Source of the DNA: Halomonas halmophila
GTDB taxonomy: Bacteria > Pseudomonadota > Gammaproteobacteria > Pseudomonadales > Halomonadaceae
Assembly (NCBI RefSeq): GCF_006540005.1
Contig: NZ_BJOC01000015.1
Coordinates: forward strand, 1 to 64,000
Length of the DNA stretch: 64,000 bases
Direction of reading: 5' to 3'
Position numbers and translations under genes: made by a program. Every line of letters starts with the position of its first letter. Within the stretch, counting starts at the first letter, position 1. Shown piece by piece: positions 8,410 to 18,627 of this stretch. The notes beneath the pieces were generated by a model. The model was not told where the DNA came from. It did no database searches and worked only from the letters and a program-made list of their open reading frames with translations.

Positions 8410-8871
8410 GTGTTGAAGCTTTCCAGACTGACCGACTACGCGGCAGTAGTGATGGCCCAGATCGCTCGTCATCCCGAACAGCCGCATGCGGCAGCCGAGC
8501 TGGCCGAGGCGGTATCGCTGCCGCATCCCACGGTCAGCAAGACATTGAAGATGCTGGTACGTGCCGGACTGCTGGAGTCACGGCGCGGTGCTCAGGGAGG
8601 CTACTCGCTGGCGCGATCGGCGTCGCACATCTCCGCCAGTGATATCATCTCGGCCATCGAAGGCCCGGTGGCCATGACCGAGTGCAGTCAGGCGGAAGGT
8701 GACTGCGACCTGGTCTCGGTCTGCGGCGTATCGGACAACTGGCAGCGCGTCTCGCTGGCCGTACGGGCTCTGCTCGACAGCGTGACCCTGGCGCATCTGG
8801 CCGATACCACACCGATCAAGTTACCCGTTCAGCTACCCATTCAGAGCGTGAGCCTGGCCGCAGAGGCCTGA
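8410..8871 (+). CDS. SUF system Fe-S assembly regulator (Rrf2/IscR family)
   Basis: Transcription factor of 153 residues with an N-terminal winged helix ([30 protein letters not shown]) followed by [12 protein letters not shown], the family wing. Three cysteines, Cys92, Cys99 and Cys105, match the [2Fe-2S] ligand positions of IscR with slightly altered spacing. It belongs to the SUF-linked branch known from Xanthomonas-type operons. The start is read as GTG at 8410 with GGGGAG upstream; a TTG is next. Its product probably binds the dyad over its own promoter and adjusts SUF output to Fe-S demand. Confidence 0.88.
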   Translation: MLKLSRLTDYAAVVMAQIARHPEQPHAAAELAEAVSLPHPTVSKTLKMLVRAGLLESRRGAQGGYSLARSASHISASDIISAIEGPVAMTECSQAEGDCDLVSVCGVSDNWQRVSLAVRALLDSVTLAHLADTTPIKLPVQLPIQSVSLAAEA

Positions 8872-8941
8872 GGTCCGCGACTTCATTACCCGAGGCGAGC
8901 CGTGCTCGCCGACCCAATCAGCCCGGGGAGGGGACAACATC

Positions 8942-10384
<1,443 letters not shown>

Positions 10385-10439
10385 GGCCTCTGGGTTGACG
10401 ACGGCGTGATGAGCGCCGGGGACGAGCCGAAGCGAGGGT

Positions 10440-10509
10440 CATCCGCCATGGATGGCGGATGTAGCGCCCAGGGATGGGTTTACAGCGCCCTCGCGGCGAC
10501 TCGTCGCCG
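10440..10509. repeat. Intergenic palindromic repeat between sufB and sufC
   Basis: A perfect 10-base inverted repeat (CATCCGCCAT and ATGGCGGATG, two-base spacer) occupies 10440-10461. A second inverted repeat, CGGCGAC and GTCGCCG, is at 10494-10509. GC content and compact dyads make it look like a REP/BIME-type intergenic element in the transcribed spacer (10385-10623). No gene is supported here: frames through it lack ribosome sites. It may modulate the SufB to SufCDS ratio. Confidence 0.5.
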
Positions 10510-10623
10510 GAACAGCTCATCATCCCCGCTAGAGAAAGGGGGCCTGCAAGAGGGCCCGAGAGGCGGAAACGAATTCATCTATGCGAGCCGCCGCGGCGGC
10601 TGATAGCTCAAAAGGTAGTCAAG

Positions 10624-11376
10624 ATGCTCGAAGTCAAGGATCTGCACGTCACGGTCGAGGGTTCCGAGATCCTCAAGGGCCTGAACCTGACCATCGGTCC
10701 GGGAGAAGTCCATGCCCTGATGGGCCCCAACGGGGCCGGCAAGTCCACGTTGTCGGCGGTCATCGCCGGCAAGGATGGCTATGAGGTGACGAGCGGTTCG
10801 ATCACCTTCGAAGGCCGGGATGTCCTGGAGATGGAAATCGAGGAGCGCGCCCAGGCGGGCCTGCTGCTGGGCTTCCAGTACCCGGTCGAGATTCCGGGCG
10901 TGAAGAATATCTATCTGCTCAAGGCGGCACTCAACGCCCAGCGCGCCGCGCGTGGTGAAGAAGAAATCGCGGCGCCGGACTTCATGAAACTGGTCAAGGA
11001 AAAGGTCAGCTTCATGAAGATGGATACCAGCTTCCTGCAGCGTGCCGTCAATGAAGGCTTCTCCGGTGGCGAGAAGAAGCGCAACGAGATTCTGCAGATG
11101 CTGGTGCTGCAGCCCAAGCTGGCCATGCTCGACGAAATCGACTCGGGGCTCGACATCGATGCCATGCGGGTCGTGGCCGATGGCGTCAACTCGCTGCGCG
11201 GTGACGACAAGGGCATCCTGCTGGTGACTCACTACCAGCGCCTGCTGGACTACATCGTTCCCGACCGGGTGCATGTGCTGGTCGAGGGCCGCATCGCCAA
11301 GAGCGGTGATGCCGATCTGGCACGTGAACTCGAATCCCGTGGTTATGACTGGGTCGTGGAGGACTCTGCGGCATGA
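10624..11376 (+). CDS. sufC: Fe-S cluster assembly ATPase SufC
   Basis: ABC-type ATPase subunit of SufBCD, 250 residues. Walker A GPNGAGKST lies near residue 38, the altered signature FSGGEKKRNEIL near 145, and Walker B LAMLDEIDSGLDID near 168, with the switch histidine in LLVTHYQR. These match SufC exactly. The frame is open for 50 codons upstream through the intergenic repeat, but the ATG at 10624 begins the conserved MLEVKDLHV and follows AAAGGTAG. Its last four bases overlap the sufD start. Confidence 0.96.
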   Translation: MLEVKDLHVTVEGSEILKGLNLTIGPGEVHALMGPNGAGKSTLSAVIAGKDGYEVTSGSITFEGRDVLEMEIEERAQAGLLLGFQYPVEIPGVKNIYLLKAALNAQRAARGEEEIAAPDFMKLVKEKVSFMKMDTSFLQRAVNEGFSGGEKKRNEILQMLVLQPKLAMLDEIDSGLDIDAMRVVADGVNSLRGDDKGILLVTHYQRLLDYIVPDRVHVLVEGRIAKSGDADLARELESRGYDWVVEDSAA

Positions 11377-12719
11377 GTGACGAACAGCGCTTTCTCGATC
11401 GCCTGGCCGAGCGCAACGCCCAGCGCGGCAACGAGCCGACCTGGGTCGCGGCGCGCCGTCAGGCCGGTGCAGCCCGCTTCGAGGCGCTCGGCTTTCCGCA
11501 TCGTCGCGTCGAAGACTGGAAGTACACCAATGTGCGCGACATCGCGCGCACGGACTTCACCCTGGCCGGCGACGCCGAATTCTCGCCGGCCACGGCCGCG
11601 GCACTGACGCTGCCGGTGGATGCCCATCGCCTGACCTTCGTGGATGGCGTCTTCGCCCCGGCGCTCTCGGCCCTCGGCGACCTGCCCGAAGGCGTGCAGG
11701 TGCTGCCGCTGTCGCAGGCCCTGGCAGACAATCACGAAGCCGTGGGCGGCCCGCTGGGTCGTTTGACCGGCGTTGACTTCTCGGCCTTCGCCGCGCTCAA
11801 TACGGCCTTCATGGAAGAAGGCGCCGTGGTACGCCTGGCGCCGCGTACCGTGGTCGACAAGCCGATCGTGCTGCAATTCCTGTCCCGCTCCGGCGAGCAC
11901 CAGGTCATGAGTCATCCGCGCATTCTGGTCGAGGCCGCGAGCAGCAGCCAGGCCACGCTGATCGAACATCATGTCGGCGAAGCCGAGGCGGCGAACTTCA
12001 CCAATCTGGTGGAAGAGGTCATCCTCGACCGCGGTGCCATCCTGACTCACTACAAGCTGCAGGAAGCGCCGATCAAGGACAGTCATATCGCCAGCATTCA
12101 CGTCGAGCAGGCGCGTGACAGCCGCTATCTGTCGTTCAACCTCAATCTGGGCGGCGGTCTGGTGCGCAATGATCTGGTCACCGAGCTCAACGGCGAGGGT
12201 GCCGAGGCGGTCTTCAATGGCCTCTTCTACGGTCAGGGCCGTCAGCATGTCGATAACCATACCTGGGCCAACCACAATGCCCCGCGGACCTTCTCCCACG
12301 AGAACTACAAGGGCATTCTCGATGACCGCGCCCATGGCGTGTTCAACGGCAAGGTGGTGGTCAAGCGCGACAGCCAGCAGATCGAAGCGGACCAGAGCAA
12401 CGCCAACCTGCTGCTGTCCGATCGTGCCGAAATCGATACCAAGCCCGAGCTCGAGATCTATGCCGATGACGTCAAGTGCGCGCACGGGGCGACCACCGGC
12501 CAGCTCGATGAAGAAGCGGTCTTTGCGCTGCGCACCCGCGGTATCGACGAGCAGACGGCGCGTGGCTTGTTGACCCTGGCGTTTGCCGGCGAGGTGATGG
12601 ATCTGGTCGATCTGGATGCGGTATCCGAGCGAGTCGAGCTCGCCGTGGCCGGCAAGCTGCCGGAGCGCTTCAATCTGGCCGGCCTGGTGGAAACTGCCTC
12701 GGCGCTCAACGAGGAATAG
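11373..12719 (+). CDS. sufD: Fe-S cluster assembly subunit SufD
   Basis: SufB-related beta-helix protein of the SufBCD scaffold, 448 residues. The C-terminal segment DRAEIDTKPELEIYADDVKC followed by AHGATTG contains the histidine equivalent to E. coli His360, proposed as a cluster ligand together with SufB Cys405. HRRVEDWKYTNV near residue 45 is also typical. It overlaps sufC by four bases and ends two bases before sufS, so the three are translated together. Confidence 0.95.
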   Translation: MSDEQRFLDRLAERNAQRGNEPTWVAARRQAGAARFEALGFPHRRVEDWKYTNVRDIARTDFTLAGDAEFSPATAAALTLPVDAHRLTFVDGVFAPALSALGDLPEGVQVLPLSQALADNHEAVGGPLGRLTGVDFSAFAALNTAFMEEGAVVRLAPRTVVDKPIVLQFLSRSGEHQVMSHPRILVEAASSSQATLIEHHVGEAEAANFTNLVEEVILDRGAILTHYKLQEAPIKDSHIASIHVEQARDSRYLSFNLNLGGGLVRNDLVTELNGEGAEAVFNGLFYGQGRQHVDNHTWANHNAPRTFSHENYKGILDDRAHGVFNGKVVVKRDSQQIEADQSNANLLLSDRAEIDTKPELEIYADDVKCAHGATTGQLDEEAVFALRTRGIDEQTARGLLTLAFAGEVMDLVDLDAVSERVELAVAGKLPERFNLAGLVETASALNEE

Positions 12720-12721
12720 TC

Positions 12722-13963
12722 ATGGCTGACTTCAACGACCTCATGCTGGATGTCGCAAGGGTCCGTCGTGACTTCCCGATACTCGGACGCGAGGTGCATG
12801 GCAGGCCGCTGGTCTATCTCGACAATGCCGCGACCTGCCAGACACCACGTCAGGTCATCGATGTCTTCGATGATTACTATGGGCGTTACAACGCCAATAT
12901 TCATCGCGGCCTGCATACCCTCGCCGACGAAGCGACCGAAGCGTTCGAGGGTACGCGCGAGAAGGTGCGTGCGCACCTGGGAGCCGCCGAGACGCGTGAA
13001 ATCGTCTTCACACGCGGCACCACCGAGGCGATCAATCTGGTGGCCGGCAGCTGGGGGCGCGTCAACCTCCAGCAGGGTGACGAGGTGCTGATCTCGCGCC
13101 TCGAGCATCACTCCAATATCGTGCCCTGGCAGCTGCTGTCACGCGAGCTGGGGTTCACCATCCGGGTGATTCCGGTGGACGAGCGTGGGGTGCTGGATCA
13201 GTCAGCCTATCGTGATCTGCTGAGCGAGCGGACCCGGCTGGTCGCGGTCAACCACGTGTCCAATGCCCTGGGTACCGTCAATCCGGTGGCCGAGATGGCC
13301 ACCCTGGCCCACCAGCATGGAGCCTTCATCCTGGTCGATGGCGCTCAGGCGGTGCCTCATCAGCACGTCGATGTTCAGGCGCTGGGCGTTGACTTCTATG
13401 CCTTCTCCGGTCACAAGGTCTATGGCCCGACCGGTGTCGGCGCACTCTATGGCCGCGCCGAGCTGCTCGAGGCCATGCCTCCCTGGCAGGGGGGCGGCGA
13501 GATGATCGATACGGTATCCTTCGAGTCACCGACCACCTTCGCCGACATCCCGCACAGGTTCGAGGCGGGGACACCGGCCATCGCCGAGGTCATTGCCCTG
13601 GGGCGGGCGCTGCAGTGGGTCGAAGGGATCGGGCTGGACCTGATCCAGGCCTGGGAAGCACGCCTGCTGCAGCATGCCACGGAAAGTGTCGCGTCGATCG
13701 AGGGGCTGCGCGTGCTGGGCACGTCGCCCGACAAGGCAGCGGTGCTGTCCTTCGTGGTGGATGGCGCTCATGCCCAGGATATCGGGCTGCTGGTCGACCA
13801 GATGGGCGTGGCGATACGCACCGGGCATCATTGTGCCCAGCCGTTGCTGGCGTCCCTGGGGGTCGAGGCCACCTGCCGCGCATCCTTCGCCGCCTACAAC
13901 ACGCCCGAGGAAGTCGACGTCTTCGTCGAGGCGCTGCAGCGCGTGGTCGGGATGCTGCGCTGA
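12722..13963 (+). CDS. sufS: Cysteine desulfurase SufS
   Basis: PLP-dependent group II cysteine desulfurase, 413 residues, releasing sulfur from L-cysteine for SufBCD. The PLP lysine lies in FYAFSGHKVYGPTG. The C-terminal ATCRASFAAYNTPEEVD carries the persulfide cysteine in the same place as E. coli Cys364. RTGHHCAQPL is also present. Group II desulfurases need a SufE or SufU partner for good activity, and neither is encoded next to it here. It is directly followed by sufT after 19 bases. Confidence 0.95.
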   Translation: MADFNDLMLDVARVRRDFPILGREVHGRPLVYLDNAATCQTPRQVIDVFDDYYGRYNANIHRGLHTLADEATEAFEGTREKVRAHLGAAETREIVFTRGTTEAINLVAGSWGRVNLQQGDEVLISRLEHHSNIVPWQLLSRELGFTIRVIPVDERGVLDQSAYRDLLSERTRLVAVNHVSNALGTVNPVAEMATLAHQHGAFILVDGAQAVPHQHVDVQALGVDFYAFSGHKVYGPTGVGALYGRAELLEAMPPWQGGGEMIDTVSFESPTTFADIPHRFEAGTPAIAEVIALGRALQWVEGIGLDLIQAWEARLLQHATESVASIEGLRVLGTSPDKAAVLSFVVDGAHAQDIGLLVDQMGVAIRTGHHCAQPLLASLGVEATCRASFAAYNTPEEVDVFVEALQRVVGMLR

Positions 13964-13982
13964 GCGAAAGCCGAGGAGACTC

Positions 13983-14555
13983 ATGAGTGATATTGATGCA
14001 CTGGCCGGTGTCACCAAGGGGCAGGTGCTGCCCCTGCAGCGTGATGTCGAGGCCATCGCCATTCCGTTCGGCAAGACCGAGACATTGCCCGAGGACAGCG
14101 AAGTCACGGTGATGCAGGCCAAGGGTGGCACGGTCAGTGTGGGCCTGGAAGGGCGCATGTATCTGATCGAGGGCAGTCAGCTCGATGCCCTGGGACTGGA
14201 CGCAGTGCCGGCCCCGACGCTGCCGGAAGATGCCTCGGAAGAGGACATCGAGGCCTTCGTCTGGGAGCAGTTGCGGACCTGTTTCGATCCGGAAATTCCG
14301 GTCAACATCGTCGAGCTGGGCCTGGTCTACGGGTGCCGCATCGAGCGTCTGATCAGTGGCGAGCGGATGGTCACCATTCGCATGACGCTGACGGCACCGG
14401 GCTGCGGCATGGGCGATGTCATCGCCGCGGATGCGCGCAACAAGATCCTGGGCGCGCCCCAGATCGGCAAGGTACACACCGAAATCGTCTTCGACCCGCC
14501 CTGGAGTCGCGAGATGATGAGTGAGGAAGCCAGGCTCGAGCTGGGCATGTTCTGA
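13983..14555 (+). CDS. sufT: Fe-S maturation protein SufT (DUF59/MIP18 domain)
   Basis: Protein of 190 residues whose C-terminal half is a DUF59 (MIP18-like) domain: DPEIPVNIVELGLVYGCRIE, then TLTAPGCGMGDV with the conserved cysteine, and VFDPPWSREMMSEEARLELGMF. The N-terminal half (1-75) is the extra domain usual in SufT of Xanthomonas-type operons. SufT proteins assist Fe-S protein maturation under high demand. The ATG at 13983 has GAGGAG upstream. An open extension inside sufS is not credible as coding. Confidence 0.9.
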   Translation: MSDIDALAGVTKGQVLPLQRDVEAIAIPFGKTETLPEDSEVTVMQAKGGTVSVGLEGRMYLIEGSQLDALGLDAVPAPTLPEDASEEDIEAFVWEQLRTCFDPEIPVNIVELGLVYGCRIERLISGERMVTIRMTLTAPGCGMGDVIAADARNKILGAPQIGKVHTEIVFDPPWSREMMSEEARLELGMF

Positions 14556-14641
14556 ACGTATACCGTCCAACTCGCGAGCCTGCTCCATGACACGGGTGCA
14601 GGGACACTGCGCCTGAGCCGCCTTCGGGATTGGGAAAATCG

Positions 14642-15397
14642 ATGCTCTCGCTACCATGGAAAACCTTCCGAATCCTGCTGATGCTGCTTGGCGGAGGCAC
14701 GCTGTTGGCTATCCTGCTGTTCATGGCCGCCAATGTCTGGGTGCTGGCCAGCACGAGCCGACGTATCGACGCTGGCCCTCAGCAGTGCCAGCCCCGACAA
14801 GTGGCGATTGTCTTCGGGACGTCTCACAGGACGCGCAGCGGAGCGCGGAACCCTCACTTTGAGGGACGCATGCAGACAGCGGCCCGCCTGATTCATGGCC
14901 TTAGAGCCGAGCATCTGCTGCTTTCAGGTGACAACAGCACGCGCTATTACAACGAGCCCATCACCATGTGGAAGGATCTGCTCGACCGTGGAGTGCCGGA
15001 GTCAGCCATGACGCTCGATTATGCCGGATTCAGCACGTTCGACACCTTGAGCCGGGCGCGCGATGTCTTCGCGGTGGACAGTGCCATGCTGGTTACCCAG
15101 GCATGGCACCTGCCTAGAGCATTGTTCATTGCCGATGCATTGGGCATCGATGCTCGAGGCTGCGCGGCCCCGACGCCGTCCTCCGATGGCACCTGGCGTC
15201 TCAGGGCAAGGGAGTGGCTGGCACGCGTGGCGACGCTGGGGGATCTGTATGTGTGGGGGCGCGAGCCGCACTTCCTGGGGCCCCAGGAACCTCTGCAGAT
15301 CGACCCGCGACCCGATCTCAGCGTCGCTGTCCCTGCTTCTGAAGGCGATACAGCTCGCGAATCAGTGAACGACAGTTCCTCCAGCACTCCTCGATGA
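14642..15397 (+). CDS. SanA-like DUF218 membrane protein
   Basis: Single-pass inner-membrane protein of 251 residues. A hydrophobic segment at about 10-35 precedes a DUF218 domain with AIVFGTS, HLLLSGDNS, YNEPITMWKDLLDRGVP, LDYAGFSTFDTLSRA and TQAWHLPRALFIA. These match E. coli SanA, linked to envelope barrier function and vancomycin sensitivity at high temperature. The DUF218 biochemical activity is not firmly known. ATG at 14642 is preferred; a TTG four codons earlier is possible. Its 3' end overlaps the opposite-strand DUF2383-like gene by 80 bases. Confidence 0.82.
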   Translation: MLSLPWKTFRILLMLLGGGTLLAILLFMAANVWVLASTSRRIDAGPQQCQPRQVAIVFGTSHRTRSGARNPHFEGRMQTAARLIHGLRAEHLLLSGDNSTRYYNEPITMWKDLLDRGVPESAMTLDYAGFSTFDTLSRARDVFAVDSAMLVTQAWHLPRALFIADALGIDARGCAAPTPSSDGTWRLRAREWLARVATLGDLYVWGREPHFLGPQEPLQIDPRPDLSVAVPASEGDTARESVNDSSSSTPR

Positions 15398-15764
15398 CCG
15401 GTTCGATGGCCTCGGGCAGGGGATGCGTGAGCAGTGTCGAGAGAGCCTGCATGAGGACGCGCTCCTGCTCGAGGAGCTCGTTGATCAGCACCTGACTGTC
15501 ATTGCCGACGAAACTCTTCAGGCGGCTCCATAGCCACATGTAGTCGTCGCGCTCGACGTCGGCGTCACGGGGGAGAAGGTCGAGGTGACGGCGCGCCAGC
15601 GTCTGCAGCTTGCGCATCAGCTTGCTGCGCTCCTCGAACTGGGGCTTCAAGGCGTCACGCAGACTGGGGCGCAGGCGCTCGAGGTTGTCCTGGAAATAAT
15701 CGATGCTGTCGGCCAGTGCTTCCAGAGCACTGTCCATCGCCACCTGGCGATTATCAAGAAACAT
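15318..15764 (-). CDS. DUF2383/PA2169-like four-helix protein
   Basis: Soluble, helix-rich protein of 148 residues without signal peptide or membrane segment. Its pattern of long amphipathic helices, with segments such as LRDALKPQFEERSKLMRKLQTLARRH and RLKSFVGNDSQVLINELLEQE, resembles the DUF2383 (PA2169) ferritin-like fold. The match is by pattern only. A ribosome-site-like GGAGG precedes the ATG. The last 80 bases run antisense to the sanA-like gene, an arrangement worth remembering if expression is studied. The function is unknown. Confidence 0.65.
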   Translation of the reverse strand: MFLDNRQVAMDSALEALADSIDYFQDNLERLRPSLRDALKPQFEERSKLMRKLQTLARRHLDLLPRDADVERDDYMWLWSRLKSFVGNDSQVLINELLEQERVLMQALSTLLTHPLPEAIEPVIEECWRNCRSLIRELYRLQKQGQRR

Positions 15765-15795
15765 GCGCGTTCACCTCCTCCGGTGACGCAGATTG

Positions 15796-15826
15796 TGGGG
15801 GTGTCGAGTGACTTTTGCCACCCCCA
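15796..15826 (-). terminator. Hairpin downstream of rimK
   Basis: Arms TGGGGGTG and CACCCCCA enclose a 15-base loop, starting 27 bases past the rimK stop. There is no clear T-tract on the minus strand, so terminator function is uncertain. Confidence 0.35.
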
Positions 15827-15852
15827 TGAACGATTAAATTGCCGCCCTCGTC

Positions 15853-16761
15853 TTAGCCTTTAGGCTTGGGCGGCGTCTTGCGCCTGGGTGTGGCGCTCTT
15901 CTCCATGTGCTCGATGATCAGGCTGGCGATATCCCGGCCGGTGGCGGTCTCGATGCCCTGCAGCCCCGGCGACGAGTTGACCTCCATGATGACGGGGCCA
16001 TGGTTGGAGCGTAGCAGGTCGACCCCGGCCACCTGCAGACCCATGGCCTTGGCGGCTCGGGTGGCGGTGGAGCGTTCCTCCGGGGTGATGCGAATCACGC
16101 TGGCGCTGCCGCCCCGATGCAGATTGGAGCGAAACTCGCCATCGGCCGCCTGGCGCTTCATGGCGGCCACTACCTTGTCGCCGATGACCAGGCAACGGAT
16201 GTCGGCCCCCTTGGCTTCCTTGATGTATTCCTGAACCATGATATTGGCTTTCATGCCCATGAAGGCCTGAATGACCGATTCGGCGGCCTGGTTGGTCTCG
16301 GCGAGGACCACACCGATGCCCTGGGTGCCCTCCAGCAACTTGATGACCAGCGGGGCGCCACGCACCATGGTGATCAAGTCCGGGATATCGTCAGGCGAGT
16401 GCGCAAAGCCCGTTACCGGCAGGCCGATGCCCTTGCGCGACAGCAGCTGCAGCGAACGTAGCTTGTCGCGGGAGCGGGTGATCGACACGCTGTCGTTGAG
16501 CACCTGAGTGCCCATCATCTCGAACTGGCGCAGCACGGCGCAGCCATAGAAGGTGACCGAGGAACCGATGCGTGGGATGACGGCATCGAAGGGTTCCAGC
16601 TCGGCGCCCTTGTAATGGATGGAAGGGTGATGCGAGGCGATGCTCATGTAGCAGCGCAGGGTGTCGACGACCCGGGTGCTGTGCCCCCGTGCCTCGGCTG
16701 CCTCCAACAGTCGGCGCGAAGAGTAGAGGTTGCGATTGCGTGACAGCAGCGCGATATGCAT
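15853..16761 (-). CDS. rimK: RimK-type ATP-grasp glutamate ligase
   Basis: ATP-grasp ligase that adds glutamates to the C-terminus of ribosomal protein S6 in E. coli, 302 residues. Visible family segments are [20 protein letters not shown] near 85, [15 protein letters not shown] (glycine-rich nucleotide loop) near 135, [20 protein letters not shown] near 195, and [21 protein letters not shown] with the Mg-binding Glu-x-Asn. It follows the retropepsin-like protease gene after 42 bases on the same strand, the usual RimK partner arrangement. Confidence 0.92.
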   Translation of the reverse strand: MHIALLSRNRNLYSSRRLLEAAEARGHSTRVVDTLRCYMSIASHHPSIHYKGAELEPFDAVIPRIGSSVTFYGCAVLRQFEMMGTQVLNDSVSITRSRDKLRSLQLLSRKGIGLPVTGFAHSPDDIPDLITMVRGAPLVIKLLEGTQGIGVVLAETNQAAESVIQAFMGMKANIMVQEYIKEAKGADIRCLVIGDKVVAAMKRQAADGEFRSNLHRGGSASVIRITPEERSTATRAAKAMGLQVAGVDLLRSNHGPVIMEVNSSPGLQGIETATGRDIASLIIEHMEKSATPRRKTPPKPKG

Positions 16762-16803
16762 GGCGATTCTCCGTTGTGGGGAAGGGCCGAGAGAACCTTG
16801 GCC

Positions 16804-17241
16804 TCAGGGCTCACCGTGAAGGAAACCGGCGCCGGGGGCTACCAGTACGCGTCTTAACGCTCGGCGGCCGAGCAGCATGGGATGGCGCATGTCGCGACGG
16901 TCGGTCAGGGAGAGCTCGACCGGAAACTCGAGTTCACCCAATTGCATGGACGTACGCACCACGAAGCGCCATTCGGTCTGGCCATTGGAGCTGGTGACGC
17001 GTCGTCGGTCGTGCAGTGGCAGGCACTGCTCGTGAGCGGGGCTGGCCGGTCCGCCACCACGCGAAGTGAAGCGCACCCAGGGATGCCCGTCATGTTCGAA
17101 GGTTTCGATGTCCTCGGCATGCAGAGAGGACGTGCGCGCCCCCGTGTCGACCTTGGCGCATAGCGTCAGGCTCAGGGCGGGCAGGGTGACCATCTCGCGG
17201 CGACCGACGATGGCCTTGGCCTGGTAGGGCAACTCCTTCAT
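16804..17241 (-). CDS. RimK-associated retropepsin-like aspartic protease
   Basis: PF05618-family protein of 145 residues, sometimes annotated as ATP-dependent zinc protease. The retropepsin motif Asp32-Thr-Gly-Ala appears in KVDTGARTSSLHA, and a conserved LLGRRAL lies near the C-terminus. Such proteins act beside RimK and, in Pseudomonas (RimB), trim the glutamate tail that RimK adds to S6. The position one gene upstream of rimK supports the same pairing. The zinc-protease name has little support from the sequence, since no HExxH is present. Confidence 0.85.
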   Translation of the reverse strand: MKELPYQAKAIVGRREMVTLPALSLTLCAKVDTGARTSSLHAEDIETFEHDGHPWVRFTSRGGGPASPAHEQCLPLHDRRRVTSSNGQTEWRFVVRTSMQLGELEFPVELSLTDRRDMRHPMLLGRRALRRVLVAPGAGFLHGEP

Positions 17242-17277
17242 GACGCTATCTCCTGTGGCTCCTGGAACGGGGCTGGC

Positions 17278-18303
17278 TTACCGGGGCAGGCTGGTCAGGC
17301 GCCGGCCGATGGGCGACGTCGGCTCGGCCTCGCGCAGTGTCATCAACACGGGCAAGCGTAGCCGGGGTATCAGGGCCAGATCGCGTGCCACGGCGGAAAA
17401 GTCGGCGCGCGGTTCGTTGGCCAGTCGGGTCAGAAAACGCGGGAGTCGTTCGGCATGCTCCAGGTGATGCCAACCCCGGCCCGCCATGGCCGCCAGCAGA
17501 TCCGGGCCGCATGCCTGCTCGTCGGCGAGCAGGGTGTCGTACCAGTCACCGGTCCTTTCCTCGTCGGCACCACTGACGGCTCTGACACAGGCACAGAATG
17601 TCTCGATATCGCCATCGCTGGCGGCCTGCTCGCCGCGCTGGCGCAAGCGGTCGGCCAGCTCATCGAGGATGGCGACATGTTCCAGACAGTAGCACAGTGA
17701 TACCAGCACCTCACTCGGCAGTCTAGCAATCGAGCGGGCCAGCTGGTGTTGGGTATCGGCGTCCATGCGCACCGCAAAGTCGGCAAGGCCTTGCAGGCCC
17801 AGTGCCTGCCAGTCGAGTGGCTGCTGGCTCGACAGGTAGGCCTCCACCGGCTCCAGGTGCTGGCTCGCCGGGCGCTCGAAATCATGGCTGGCGCGGGCAT
17901 GCAGCATGGCCTGAAAGGTGGTCGAGGGCGTGAAGGCCAGGGGATTGTCCTTCATCAGGTTGTCGATCTCGCTGCTGTCCTCGCGCCCGAGCCCCTGAAC
18001 GTTGCGCCCCAGTGTCTCCAGCAAGCGCTGCAGAAAGGCGTCACGGGCTGCCGGGTCCAGATGGCCCTGTTCATCGAGCGGCAGCGCCAAAAACCAGATG
18101 AGTGGATCCTGGAGGTCACCCAGCCGAAACACCATGGCCAGCCGTGCCTGGCTCTGCCAGGGGGCCGGCCAGGCCGCGCCGTCGTGCTCCAGGGCACGCA
18201 GGCTTTCCAGCTCGCAGGGCACGACGCGGCGGCCCAGGTGGTACAGCCGCACCTCGGCACCGGTGCGGACGAAAAAGTCGTGAAGGCTATCAATCGATTG
18301 CAT
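17278..18303 (-). CDS. DUF3549 family protein
   Basis: Cytoplasmic protein of 341 residues without transmembrane segments. The N-terminal MQSIDSLHDFFVRTGAEVR and the segment WFLALPLDEQGHLDPAARDAFL are characteristic of DUF3549 proteins of gammaproteobacteria. The function is not known. The C-terminal half is helical with repeated short helices. It is the first gene of the three-gene unit with the protease and rimK, 36 bases before the protease start, so co-transcription is likely. Confidence 0.8.
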   Translation of the reverse strand: MQSIDSLHDFFVRTGAEVRLYHLGRRVVPCELESLRALEHDGAAWPAPWQSQARLAMVFRLGDLQDPLIWFLALPLDEQGHLDPAARDAFLQRLLETLGRNVQGLGREDSSEIDNLMKDNPLAFTPSTTFQAMLHARASHDFERPASQHLEPVEAYLSSQQPLDWQALGLQGLADFAVRMDADTQHQLARSIARLPSEVLVSLCYCLEHVAILDELADRLRQRGEQAASDGDIETFCACVRAVSGADEERTGDWYDTLLADEQACGPDLLAAMAGRGWHHLEHAERLPRFLTRLANEPRADFSAVARDLALIPRLRLPVLMTLREAEPTSPIGRRLTSLPR

Positions 18304-18627
18304 GCGGTCTCCCTGCTCAGGACTCGTACCTTACAATGAGGGCGCCATCCTGTCAGCCGATGCCGGCGTGCGTCAGGGGTGGCTGATCATTGATTGACCA
18401 ACGGCGTGGAGTGCCCGTCAGGTCTGGCCCGGGAGCATGTGTTCAAGGTTTATCCACAGCTGCATGCAGGACTTCTGTGTATTAACCGCCGGTGTCGTGC
18501 CTATGATGTTCATAAGTAGAAGCCATTGGCCATGGCACGAGACTTTGTCCAGCATCTGTGTCAAAATGGAATATAGAGAAAGGTTTTTATTCCTTATCGT
18601 GTTTTCAAGCCTCACAGGAGGATCGTC
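18304..18627. other. Intergenic region between divergent units
   Basis: The 324 bases between DUF3549 (-) and the amino-acid binding-protein gene (+) become A/T-rich near 18540-18610, as expected for the promoter of the transporter. I see no RNA gene, no repeat and no confident promoter hexamers. Confidence 0.4.

Noticed and set aside
8065..8526. Upstream extension of the second osmoprotectant permease
   Set aside because: The 154 extra codons have odd composition, overlap the SUF promoter and regulator start, and lack a ribosome site; TTG 8064 has one.
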